Source of the DNA: Roseibium sp.
GTDB taxonomy: Bacteria; Pseudomonadota; Alphaproteobacteria; Rhizobiales; Stappiaceae
Direction of reading: 5' to 3'
Assembly: GCA_017643925.1 (NCBI GenBank)
Contig: JAEPML010000003.1
Coordinates: 62,001-126,000, forward strand
Length of the DNA: 64,000 nt
Position numbers and translations under genes: made by a program. The notes under the pieces were generated by a model. The model saw nothing but the letters and a program-made list of their open reading frames with translations, was not told the origin of the DNA and made no database searches. The stretch's first letter is position 1, and every line of letters begins with the position of its first letter. Positions 56,922 through 64,000 of the stretch are shown here, in pieces.

Positions 56922-57299
56922 CGTTTCACTGGCTAGTGGATCCCATCACCTGGTGCAAAGATACGGACGTAAGTTCGCATGGTCTCGAAAACTCTCAGGG
57001 GAAGCCGGAGCGGCCTTTTCGGGAAAGTGGCTTGTGCGGTTAAACGTCCGAAAAGGGCGCAAAGCTGTCGCTCATCCAAAGCGCGCCTAACGGATTTTGA
57101 TGTGAGGGCTCAAGGGTTCGCGACCCTGACAAGCCTAGAGCAAGGGGCTGTCGAAGCTATTGGTATCAGAAGACGCCTCAAGTGCAGCGATGGTCCTGAT
57201 CGGGCAACAACAAACAGTTTCCCGCTGTAAGGGCGGGCTTTGCTTCAGCCTAACAGACAAATCGAATTGAGAGGATAGACGTCGCGCACCGGGATTCGC
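56922..57299. other. Intergenic region, right part of island
   Basis: About 380 bases between the ECF gene and the integrase stop hold the right copy of the AACGTCCGAAAAGGG repeat (57043-57057). An 83-codon frame (from 56979) shows no recognisable protein. The two flanking genes converge here; I see no clear terminator. Confidence 0.5.
57043..57067 (+). repeat. Short dispersed repeat, right copy
   Basis: AACGTCCGAAAAGGG followed by CGCAAAGCTG. It matches the 15-bp core of 39717-39731 exactly and the following bases partly. Confidence 0.55.
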
Positions 57300-58517
57300 T
57301 TAGACACCTGCTCTATCTAACACCCAAGCTTCCCACGCCAGCATCATGTCCCGTCGCTGATCCAAGAGATCGGTGCGATGATAGGCGGCCTCAGTCGCAT
57401 TCCTGATCGTGTGAGCAAGAGCTCTTTCTGCCAGATCTCGGGGGTATCCGCTTTCAGACGCCCAGTCGCGAAAGCTAGAGCGGAAGCCATGTGCCGTAGC
57501 TAACCGACCAGGCGTGTCGCTCTGGACATTGTTGTCTCGCAAACACTTGGTCAGCGTCATATCACTAACCGGTGTGCCGTTGCGTGACGGAAAAACCAAC
57601 TGCGTCGTTTCAACGTCGGCCTCGTCTTTCATTCTCTCGAACAGGTCCACCAGATGAGGAGAAAGTGGTACGCGGTGCGTCACATTTGCCTTCATGCGCT
57701 GGGCGGGCAATGTCCAAATGCCTTGCGCCAAATCTAGCTCAGGCCATTCCATCTTCCTGATTTCTCCCGAGCGCGCCGCTGTCAGAAGAAGTACTTCCAG
57801 CATAAATTTAGATCGCGTTTGAAGGCCCGAGTGCAAAACGTTCTTTACAAAAACCGGTATTTCTCGCCAGGGAACGGCCGGCTGATGAGCCACACGTTCA
57901 CGTTTTCCCGGCTGCTTGGGAAGCAGTTGGCTGACGACACCGACCGGGCTTGCCAAGATATATCCGTGTGCTGCGCACCAGTTCATCACGGCATCACATC
58001 GTTGTTTGACCCGGGTGGCAGTTTCAGGCTTTTCTAACCAGATCGGCTTCAATGCTGCAGCGAAATCAGCCGGAGAAAGCTTCGAAACCTGCACGCGACC
58101 GATTGACGGGAAGACATACTGTTCCAGCGTGTTGATCCACTGGTTTGCATGTTTCTTATTCCGAAATCCTGCCTTCAGGTCTTTGTGATGCTCTCGAGCG
58201 GCCTCAGCAAATGTAGGAAGAGAGAGTTTTCTCTTCTCCTCCTCGAAAACCCGCTGACGTTCATTCAGCGGGTCCACACCACTTTCAAGAAGCCGACGGG
58301 CATTCAGTGCATTGTCACGCGCATCCTTGACGGAAATCGACGGATAGCTGCCAAGTCCCATGTCCCGACGCTTGCCCGTTTCAGGGGAGACAAACCGAAA
58401 CACCCATTTCGCTTTGCCAGATGACTTTCCGGGAAACAGGTAGAGCCCCCGAACAGAACCATCCGAGACCGGCTTGTCACCGGGTTTGATCTTTCTGGCC
58501 TTTGCATCCGTGAGCAT
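57300..58517 (-). CDS. Tyrosine integrase, P4 type
   Basis: The 405-residue integrase begins with a DUF4102 arm-binding domain (MLTDAKARKIKPGDKPVSDG, LYLFPGKSSG, RRDMGLGSYPSISVKDAR). A core-binding domain and the catalytic domain follow. Catalytic residues are Arg in TAARSGEIRKM, HxxR in HGFRSSFRDWA, His in RALAH and Tyr in EAAYHRTD. P4-type integrases insert into tRNA 3' ends, which fits tRNA-Ser at the other border. Its start faces the right border, with arm-type repeats at 58553-58576 just upstream. Confidence 0.95.
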   Translation of the reverse strand: MLTDAKARKIKPGDKPVSDGSVRGLYLFPGKSSGKAKWVFRFVSPETGKRRDMGLGSYPSISVKDARDNALNARRLLESGVDPLNERQRVFEEEKRKLSLPTFAEAAREHHKDLKAGFRNKKHANQWINTLEQYVFPSIGRVQVSKLSPADFAAALKPIWLEKPETATRVKQRCDAVMNWCAAHGYILASPVGVVSQLLPKQPGKRERVAHQPAVPWREIPVFVKNVLHSGLQTRSKFMLEVLLLTAARSGEIRKMEWPELDLAQGIWTLPAQRMKANVTHRVPLSPHLVDLFERMKDEADVETTQLVFPSRNGTPVSDMTLTKCLRDNNVQSDTPGRLATAHGFRSSFRDWASESGYPRDLAERALAHTIRNATEAAYHRTDLLDQRRDMMLAWEAWVLDRAGV

Positions 58518-58552
58518 CGTGCGTGTCTTTTGATTTGATCACAACACCACAA

Positions 58553-58576
58553 TCAGACCATCATACAGACCATCAT
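58553..58576 (+). repeat. Candidate integrase arm sites, right end (two copies)
   Basis: TCAGACCATCAT (58553-58564) and CAGACCATCAT (58566-58576) follow each other. They lie about 36-60 bases upstream of the integrase start. The same 12 bases lie at 37257-37268 inside the left border. Confidence 0.6.
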
Positions 58577-58718
58577 GATGTGCGATATTTACTACCATTA
58601 GATGATAGGGATTGATACGACAAAGTAGAATTGTTAGTCAATTACTATATATATTTCAATTATATAATGAACCCTCATGATTGGGATTGATAGAGGATTC
58701 AACACGTTTTTTGGCGGA

Positions 58719-58730
58719 CTCTCTCTCCGC
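58719..58730 (+). repeat. Candidate attR core repeat
   Basis: CTCTCTCTCCGC equals 37192-37203 in tRNA-Ser. Here it is part of GCGGA-CTCTCTC-TCCGC, a short inverted repeat. I take its last base as the right border of the island. Confidence 0.6.
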
Positions 58731-58940
58731 TATTATTCTTTCCAGCAATCCGACTTGATTCAGATTTTGCTGACGTCACATTCGGGCCCATTGTTCTGGC
58801 CATCAACTCAACACGTTGTCTGGGAGTTGCACCTTTTGAGTCCATCCAGTGGGAAACTTGCCGCAATCCAGAGTGTCGTCGCACGCACCTGAGAAGCGTG
58901 ACCAACTGCTTTTCAGTTTCCTGTCCCGCATGAGTGTTGA

Positions 58941-60329
58941 TCAGGTCGAGGAGATCCCTTTGCGCCACAAATGCGCGTAGGTTTCAAGTTCCGGCCCGGG
59001 GGCTTTGCCGGTCGCGGAGACATGCTGCCCCTGGTGACGGTCCTTTCCTGCACCCGAGGCCAGCAGAGCGGCTCCGATGCTTGTTCCGGTGGCCGATGCC
59101 TTCGATGTTGTTACCGGTCTGCCGGTGGCGGCTTCCAGCATCTTCAGGAACTGAGGGTTGCGGGTGAAGGGCCCCTCGACGACGACAGGGCCGCGTGCGC
59201 CGATCATTGCCAGCATTTCACTCGTGACCAGGGCGAGATAGAAGGATACCGCTGCAAAACGCTCGCCGCCGCGAAGCTCAGCCTCGTCAATCGTCCAGCG
59301 CGCTGCCTGCCCCTGAAACGGCCCTGACTGGCTCTCGACGGCGGGAAACAACATGATCTGCCGCCGGATCACTGCCTCGGCCTCGCTGTCCGTGCAGGAC
59401 GGCTCAGCCTGATGCATGAGCCGATCGAATTCGCGCCCCCCCATGAAACGCGCCGAGGGAACCGGATCCCCGAACGCGTTGACATTGACCAGAGTGTCCC
59501 GGCTGGGGTTGAGCGAAACGCTTTTCCCGCCGATGGCAAGAGCGATGACCCAGGTCCCGGTCGACACGACCGAAAAGGACGCCTCCCCCTTGAGCAGGTG
59601 AGGAAAGAGCGAAGCGTTTGAATCATGCAGGCCGCAATAGACCGGTGTTGAAAGCGGCAGGCCGGTCACCTCGGCCACCTCGGGCAGCACTCCGCCAAGG
59701 CAGGCATTTGCCGGTTGAACGGGAGCCATCTTGCCGGACAGCCCCAACCGCTCGACAAGAGATGAAAACCGGTTTTCATGCGGGTTCCAGAGATCGGTGT
59801 GACAGCCGAGTGATGTGACCTCGTTGGCCTTCACGCCGGAAAGTCGATACGACCAATATTGCGGGTAGGTCAAAAAGGTATGCGCGCGCGCCGCAAGGTC
59901 GGGATCCGACTTGAACTGCCAATAGAGCTGTGCGCCGACATTCAGACCCATCCCAAGCCGTGGAGACCCTGTTTCGGCAAAGTCGGGCCTGATGGCATCA
60001 TAGTCTTGTGCCAGCGTGTCGGGACCGGCAAATTCATAATCGATCACCGGTGCTGCAAGATCACCTCCTTCGGCGAGCAGGACACCCGACGCGCCATGGG
60101 CGGTGACCGACAGGGCATCGATGGTGTGCTCCCTGTGAAGTTCTCCGAGTGCCCGGCAAATGAAGGACCAAAGCCCCTCGATATCGAAATGTGGGTAAGG
60201 TGGTCCGGCCAGAACGGTGTTTGGCCTGGTCAGGACACCAACTTCGCGTTCGCTCGCAAGATCGACGACGGCGACCTTGGCGTTGGTTTTGCCGATGTCG
60301 ATGACGCCGACATGTCTCGCGCCGCTCAT
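58941..60329 (-). CDS. rhaK: Rhamnose kinase, FGGY family (RhaK type)
   Basis: The 462-residue FGGY sugar kinase has an N-terminal phosphate motif VIDIGKTNAKVAVVD and the central CGLHDSNASLFPHLL. C-terminal motifs are VSTGTWVIALAIGG and ATGTSIGAALLASG. Next to a rhamnose mutarotase gene and sugar ABC permeases in the order rhaT-P-Q-U-K, it corresponds to RhaK of Rhizobium leguminosarum, which phosphorylates rhamnose and is also needed for its uptake. It is last in the operon. Confidence 0.88.
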   Translation of the reverse strand: MSGARHVGVIDIGKTNAKVAVVDLASEREVGVLTRPNTVLAGPPYPHFDIEGLWSFICRALGELHREHTIDALSVTAHGASGVLLAEGGDLAAPVIDYEFAGPDTLAQDYDAIRPDFAETGSPRLGMGLNVGAQLYWQFKSDPDLAARAHTFLTYPQYWSYRLSGVKANEVTSLGCHTDLWNPHENRFSSLVERLGLSGKMAPVQPANACLGGVLPEVAEVTGLPLSTPVYCGLHDSNASLFPHLLKGEASFSVVSTGTWVIALAIGGKSVSLNPSRDTLVNVNAFGDPVPSARFMGGREFDRLMHQAEPSCTDSEAEAVIRRQIMLFPAVESQSGPFQGQAARWTIDEAELRGGERFAAVSFYLALVTSEMLAMIGARGPVVVEGPFTRNPQFLKMLEAATGRPVTTSKASATGTSIGAALLASGAGKDRHQGQHVSATGKAPGPELETYAHLWRKGISST

Positions 60330-60332
60330 CGA

Positions 60333-60647
60333 TCAATCCAGGTGAAAGACGGTTTCAAGCGGTGTCGCGACGGGTTCGTTGTCGGCTCTGGTCTCCATGA
60401 TGTCTGCCATGTGTGCCCACCATCTCTGCATCACGGGATGTTCGGGCAATGTATCCATCTTGTGATTTTCCGCGCGCCACAACACACCAAAGAGCGTGTT
60501 GCTTTCCCGATCAAGATGGATCGAATAGTCGCGGATCCCCGCGTCCTTCAACAGGTCGACAAGTTCCGGCCAGATCTCGTCGTGACGTTTCCTGTATTCC
60601 GCTTCAGCGCCGGGATTGAGCTTCATCTTGAAGGCAAATTTTTCCAT
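60333..60647 (-). CDS. rhaM: L-rhamnose mutarotase
   Basis: The 104-residue RhaU/RhaM protein interconverts rhamnose anomers. [45 protein letters not shown] and [12 protein letters not shown] are diagnostic. ATG 60647 ([10 protein letters not shown]) matches the family start. It lies 4 bases after rhaQ and 3 before rhaK. It is called rhaU in rhizobia. Confidence 0.95.
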   Translation of the reverse strand: MEKFAFKMKLNPGAEAEYRKRHDEIWPELVDLLKDAGIRDYSIHLDRESNTLFGVLWRAENHKMDTLPEHPVMQRWWAHMADIMETRADNEPVATPLETVFHLD

Positions 60648-60651
60648 TTCG

Positions 60652-61668
60652 CTACCCTCGCCTTGCCGCCAGCAGACGGCCTGCGAGCCGCGGCAATGCA
60701 ATCACGCCGATCAAGAGCAGGCCGATAAAGATCGACATCACGATGCCCGGCACGTTCAGGAGGCCGAAGCCGAACGTGACCATACCCATGACAAAGGCCG
60801 CGATGACCACGCCCGGTATGGTACCTGATCCGCCCAGAATGTTGACGCCCCCGAGCACCACCATCGTGACCACTTCGAGTTCCCAACCAAAGGCGATCGA
60901 GGGGCGGGTTGCGCCAAGCCGGGATGTCAGACAGATAGCCGCCACGCCCGACATCAGACCCGTCAGGAGAAACAGGGCAAACTTCACTCGGGGAACGCGG
61001 ATGCCGGAAATAAGCGCGCCCACCGGGTTGTTGCCGACCACGTAGACGGCCCGCCCGAAATTGGTCTTGTGCAGAAGGATGGCGAACAAAATGGCCATCA
61101 CGGCAAAGAGCAGGAACTCGAAGGAGATCACCCACCAGACATAGCCCTGACCGAAAAACGCAAAATCGGACGGGTATCCGGTATAGGCCTGGTCGCCGAG
61201 AACGATGTAGGAGATGCCCCGGAACAGGCTCATGGTACCGATCGTCACGACGATCGACGGCAGGCCGAGCCCGGTCACGAGCGCGCCGTTGAAGGCCCCG
61301 CACAGGAGGCCGACACCAAGGCCGATCATGATCAGCAGCGGTGTCTCTGCTCCGAGTTGAACCGCAAACCCCATGGCCGTGGACGCCAAAGCGATGATCG
61401 ATGCCACGGACAGGTCGATTTCACCGGAGATGATCAGCAGCGCCATCGCGAATGCAATCAGGGCCTTTTCTGTAAAGTTGAAGGTCGCATCCGAAAGGTT
61501 CCAGGGATCCAGGAAATAGGGTGATGCGAAACTGTTGAGCACGAAGACGGCCACGGCGACGCCGAGCAACAGAAGCTCCCAGCTCGCGAGGAACCGTTGC
61601 AGCGGGTTTCGCAACCGGTCGGGGACTTGCCGCGTCGCGGCTTTTTCATCGGCCAGAGATGAACTCAT
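60652..61668 (-). CDS. rhaQ: Rhamnose ABC transporter permease 2
   Basis: The 338-residue BPD_transp_2 family permease of sugar ABC importers is hydrophobic throughout, with [38 protein letters not shown] and [19 protein letters not shown] as family segments. Its start overlaps the rhaP stop by four bases. The rhamnose assignment rests on the operon. Confidence 0.9.
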   Translation of the reverse strand: MSSSLADEKAATRQVPDRLRNPLQRFLASWELLLLGVAVAVFVLNSFASPYFLDPWNLSDATFNFTEKALIAFAMALLIISGEIDLSVASIIALASTAMGFAVQLGAETPLLIMIGLGVGLLCGAFNGALVTGLGLPSIVVTIGTMSLFRGISYIVLGDQAYTGYPSDFAFFGQGYVWWVISFEFLLFAVMAILFAILLHKTNFGRAVYVVGNNPVGALISGIRVPRVKFALFLLTGLMSGVAAICLTSRLGATRPSIAFGWELEVVTMVVLGGVNILGGSGTIPGVVIAAFVMGMVTFGFGLLNVPGIVMSIFIGLLLIGVIALPRLAGRLLAARRG

Positions 61669-62648
61669 TGTGCATGCTCCGCTTTCTTCAGGATCACCCG
61701 ACCCTTGCTTCTGTTGGAGGTCGCATTGAAGGCCACCGCGATGATGATCGCGCTGCCGGAAATCGCCAATTGCCAGAACGGTGAAATGTTGACGACAGGA
61801 AGAGCGTTCTTGACGATGCCCAGGAAAAGTGCCCCCAGGAGCGCGCCGCCGACCGAGCCGATCCCGCCGGCAATTGAAATGCCTCCGATGACGCAGGCGG
61901 CGACCACTTCAAGTTCGAAGCCTCCGGCAATATCGACATAGGCGACGGCGTAGCGTGCGACCCAAAGATAGCCGGTGAGGCCCGCCAGGGCGCCTGACAG
62001 GACAAAGGCCGCACATTGGGTCCTGCCGACATTGATGCCCGTATAGACAGCCGCGTGCGGATTGCCGCCCACCGCAAAGAACGCACGGCCGAGAGATGTG
62101 CGTCCGATCAGGAGAACAAAGCCAAGCACGGTCAGGATGGCGAACCAGGACAGCACCGGCAGGCCCAGGATGGTCTCCCGCGGGAAGGCCTTGAACGTGT
62201 CGCTCATTTCGTGTGCGTTGATCCAGGCCCCGTCGGAAATGAGAAAAATGATCCCGCGATAGACGGTCATTGTTCCCAGGGTCACGACGATTGGCGGAAT
62301 ATCGAGCTTCCAGACCAACAGTCCGTTTGCCAGCCCCATCAGGGCTCCGAGCGACGTGGCAACAAAAAGAATGACGGGGATGGGCAGCCCGGGAAAAAGC
62401 GTGTTCAGCATGGCAACGACCATGCCGGTCAGGGCAAGGTTCGCCGCAACAGACAGGTCAATGCAACGCGTGACGATCACGGCCATCTGGCCAAGCGCGA
62501 GCATGATCAGTGGCGCGGTGTCATTGAAGACATTGGCCAGATTGGAAGGTGCGACAAAAGCCGGGAACCTGCTGGCAATGGCAAGAAGCAGGACAAGGAT
62601 TGCCGCTGCGAGGACTATTTCGCGGGACTTGAGCAAGGATTTGGTCAT
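61665..62648 (-). CDS. rhaP: Rhamnose ABC transporter permease 1
   Basis: The 327-residue permease of the same family contains LGQMAVIVTRCIDLSVAANL, PPIVVTLGTMTVYRGI and VIGGISIAGGIGSVGGALLG. It overlaps rhaT and rhaQ by four bases each, giving a tightly coupled operon. It pairs with RhaQ to form the channel. Confidence 0.9.
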   Translation of the reverse strand: MTKSLLKSREIVLAAAILVLLLAIASRFPAFVAPSNLANVFNDTAPLIMLALGQMAVIVTRCIDLSVAANLALTGMVVAMLNTLFPGLPIPVILFVATSLGALMGLANGLLVWKLDIPPIVVTLGTMTVYRGIIFLISDGAWINAHEMSDTFKAFPRETILGLPVLSWFAILTVLGFVLLIGRTSLGRAFFAVGGNPHAAVYTGINVGRTQCAAFVLSGALAGLTGYLWVARYAVAYVDIAGGFELEVVAACVIGGISIAGGIGSVGGALLGALFLGIVKNALPVVNISPFWQLAISGSAIIIAVAFNATSNRSKGRVILKKAEHAQ

Positions 62649-64000
62649 TGCGCCACCTCGGAGATGCCTGCGGCTGCCCGCACCAGGCGTTCAGGTGTCA
62701 GGTCGTCGCCTTCGAATTCAGCTGCAATCCGGCCTTCGCGCATGACAATCACACGGTCCGACATGCCGAGCACTTCCGGGATCTCGGAAGACACCATGAC
62801 GACGGCAAGGCCTTGCGCGGCAAGTTCCGCCATGAATTCGTGAACCGCTGCTTTCGATCCGATGTCGATGCCCTTGGTCGGCTCATCCAGGATGATGACC
62901 CGCGGCTGCGTCGCGAGCCATTTCGCGATGATGACCTTCTGCTGATTGCCTCCGGACAGTTCGCCAATGTCCTGGTCGAGCGCCGCGGCTCTCAGATCGA
63001 GACGTTGCGTATAGTCGCGTGTCAGCCTGAATTCCTCGGCCAAGCGCAGGAAGCCGTTTTTCGAGGTGTTTTTCAAGGACGGCAGTGACACGTTCTGGAA
63101 GATCGGCAGGCCCTTGATGGCACCCTGTTTCCCGCGATCTTCCGGAACGTAGACGATGCCATGGCGGATCGCCTCGCTGGGCGAGCGGATCACGGCAATC
63201 TCGTTGTCTATCCTGATCGCGCCCTTGGAAGGTCTGGTTATCCCGAACAGCGCCTGCATGAACTCGCTGCGGCCGGCCCCGACCAGACCATAAAAGCCCA
63301 GGATTTCGCCCTTACGCAGCGAAAAGCCGATGTCTTCGAACTCGGTCGGGTGACTGTATCCGACGACGCGCAGAACTTCCGGCCCGCGGTTCGGTTTCCG
63401 ATCCGGAAAGACCTGATCGACCGAGCGGCCGACCATCAGCCTGACCAGGTCCGGCTCCGACACGTCGCGGATCTTTCCGGCGCCAACCATCTGTCCATCG
63501 CGAAAGACCGTGTAGCGGTCCGCGATCCGGAAAATCTCGTCGAACTTGTGGCTGATGAACAAGATGGCCTTGCCTTCGGCTTTCAGGCGTTCGACCAGCT
63601 CATAGGTTTCCTCGATTTCCTTGTGGGACAGCGAGGCGGTCGGTTCGTCCATGATGACGATCCGGGCATCGATGGAAAGCGCACGTGCGATGGCGACAAG
63701 ATGCTTGTTGGCAATGCCGAGTTCTTTCAGCAGGACCGACGGGTCGATGCTGGCGCCAATGCGATCCAGCAGGTCCCGGGCCCGTTGCCTCATTTCCTTC
63801 TTGTCGATCAGTCCGAAACGGGTCTTGGGGGCGTGACCGATAAATATGTTTTCCGCGACCGAAAGCTCGTCGAACAGGACTGTTTCCTGATGGATCGCAG
63901 TGACGCCGGCCTTGCCCGCATCCTGCGCGGTCGGGAAGGTCACAGGGACACCACTTATGGCAATCTCGCCTTCTTCCGGCTGGTAGATCCCGGTGAGTAC
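62645..64000 (-). CDS. rhaT: Rhamnose ABC transporter ATP-binding protein (partial, runs off the right edge)
   Basis: The frame is open to the edge, so the N-terminus with the first Walker A lies outside. What remains is a two-domain sugar ABC ATPase. Domain 1 keeps IVIMDEPTASLSHKEIEETY as Walker B, but its signature loop is degenerate (LLKELGIANKHLVAIARAL). Domain 2 keeps FYGLVGAGRSEFMQALFG in place of Walker A, the signature IGELSGGNQQKVIIAKWLA and VIILDEPTKGIDIGSKAAVH. This matches the RbsA/MglA group and RhaT of rhizobia. Confidence 0.92.
   Translation of the reverse strand, partial: VLTGIYQPEEGEIAISGVPVTFPTAQDAGKAGVTAIHQETVLFDELSVAENIFIGHAPKTRFGLIDKKEMRQRARDLLDRIGASIDPSVLLKELGIANKHLVAIARALSIDARIVIMDEPTASLSHKEIEETYELVERLKAEGKAILFISHKFDEIFRIADRYTVFRDGQMVGAGKIRDVSEPDLVRLMVGRSVDQVFPDRKPNRGPEVLRVVGYSHPTEFEDIGFSLRKGEILGFYGLVGAGRSEFMQALFGITRPSKGAIRIDNEIAVIRSPSEAIRHGIVYVPEDRGKQGAIKGLPIFQNVSLPSLKNTSKNGFLRLAEEFRLTRDYTQRLDLRAAALDQDIGELSGGNQQKVIIAKWLATQPRVIILDEPTKGIDIGSKAAVHEFMAELAAQGLAVVMVSSEIPEVLGMSDRVIVMREGRIAAEFEGDDLTPERLVRAAAGISEVAQ

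Larger units (their letters stand above)
37192..58730. mobile_element. Genomic island of about 21.5 kb inserted at tRNA-Ser(CGA), zinc-economy cargo
   Basis: The left border is the 3' end of tRNA-Ser and the right border is a 12-bp repeat of it. An integrase of the P4 type sits at the right end and a second tyrosine recombinase with two HTH genes at the left end. TCAGACCATCAT repeats lie just inside both ends. The conserved chromosomal genes stop at rplU and the rha locus resumes after the repeat. Cargo: a gcrA paralogue, thrS, cysS, cdd, metR-like, mesX, mesD, flavin reductase, zur, znuCBA, a formaldehyde dehydrogenase, dld, a metallothionein and an ECF sigma gene. The borders are inferred from the repeat and gene content, not from a comparison with an empty site. 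Confidence 0.75.
58518..58940. other. Right border region of the island
   Basis: These 423 bases include the integrase promoter, the arm-type repeats, a very AT-rich stretch (about 58618-58670) and the 12-bp tRNA-end repeat at 58719-58730. From there to the rhaK stop I see no gene; a frame of 89 codons on the minus strand (58699-58968) overlaps rhaK and resembles nothing. Confidence 0.55.

Noticed and set aside
56979-57230. 83-codon frame after the ECF gene
   Set aside because: Low-complexity basic translation that crosses the dispersed repeat; no homology or ribosome-binding site evident.
58699-58968. 89-codon minus-strand frame at the right island border
   Set aside because: It overlaps the end of rhaK and the attachment repeat and has no recognisable features.

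Overview
The window looks like the chromosome of an alphaproteobacterium of the Roseibium/Labrenzia or wider Rhizobiales type. The evidence is gene content and order: rplU-rpmA-GNATs-obgE-proB-proA-nadD-rsfS-rlmH followed by envC-ctpA-yibQ-rppH, a GcrA family member, and a rhizobial-type rhaTPQUK locus. The species assignment is an inference.

Core part, 1-37.1 kb. The left edge holds the end of an L-lactate dehydrogenase gene and a D-lactate dehydrogenase. Next come a CBS protein, a GGDEF protein, tRNA-Leu(CAG), an NDUFA9-like protein, an MFS transporter, a DUF1127 peptide, a WYL regulator, uppP, a GST and queG. Then three tandem paralogous genes (11.4-18.4 kb) encode exported proteins of about 718 residues of unknown function. 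All three start with TTG behind a GGAGCC ribosome-binding site, and copies 1 and 3 share the same terminator. A two-gene NAD-linked formate dehydrogenase follows. The rest is the conserved housekeeping block listed above, with three GNAT genes between obgE and rpmA and an L21 protein carrying a C-terminal helix-hairpin-helix extension.

Island, about 37.2-58.7 kb. A genomic island appears to be inserted at the 3' end of tRNA-Ser(CGA). A 12-bp copy of the tRNA end lies at 58719-58730, an integrase of the P4 type reads inward from the right end, and a repeated TCAGACCATCAT site lies just inside both ends. The cargo is thematically coherent. It has a zur-(42-aa ORF)-znuC-znuB-znuA operon, and ZnuA carries about 40 His in 11-residue repeats. 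It has extra copies of zinc-using enzymes (ThrRS, CysRS, cytidine deaminase, and a glutathione-dependent formaldehyde dehydrogenase that has lost two of its four structural-zinc ligands). It also has a metallothionein with an ECF sigma factor bearing a Cys-rich tail, a folate-independent methionine synthase system (metR-like, mesX, mesD, flavin reductase), a second D-lactate dehydrogenase, and a GcrA paralogue. Palindromes ATGTTA-N5-TAACAT, which match the known Zur operator type, lie twice between thrS and cysS and once before zur. I read the island as a mobile zinc-economy module, which is the main candidate for an undescribed system here.

Right part, 58.9-64 kb. A rhamnose locus on the minus strand (rhaT, rhaP, rhaQ, rhaU/rhaM, rhaK) encodes ABC import, mutarotation and phosphorylation. 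It runs off the right edge within rhaT.
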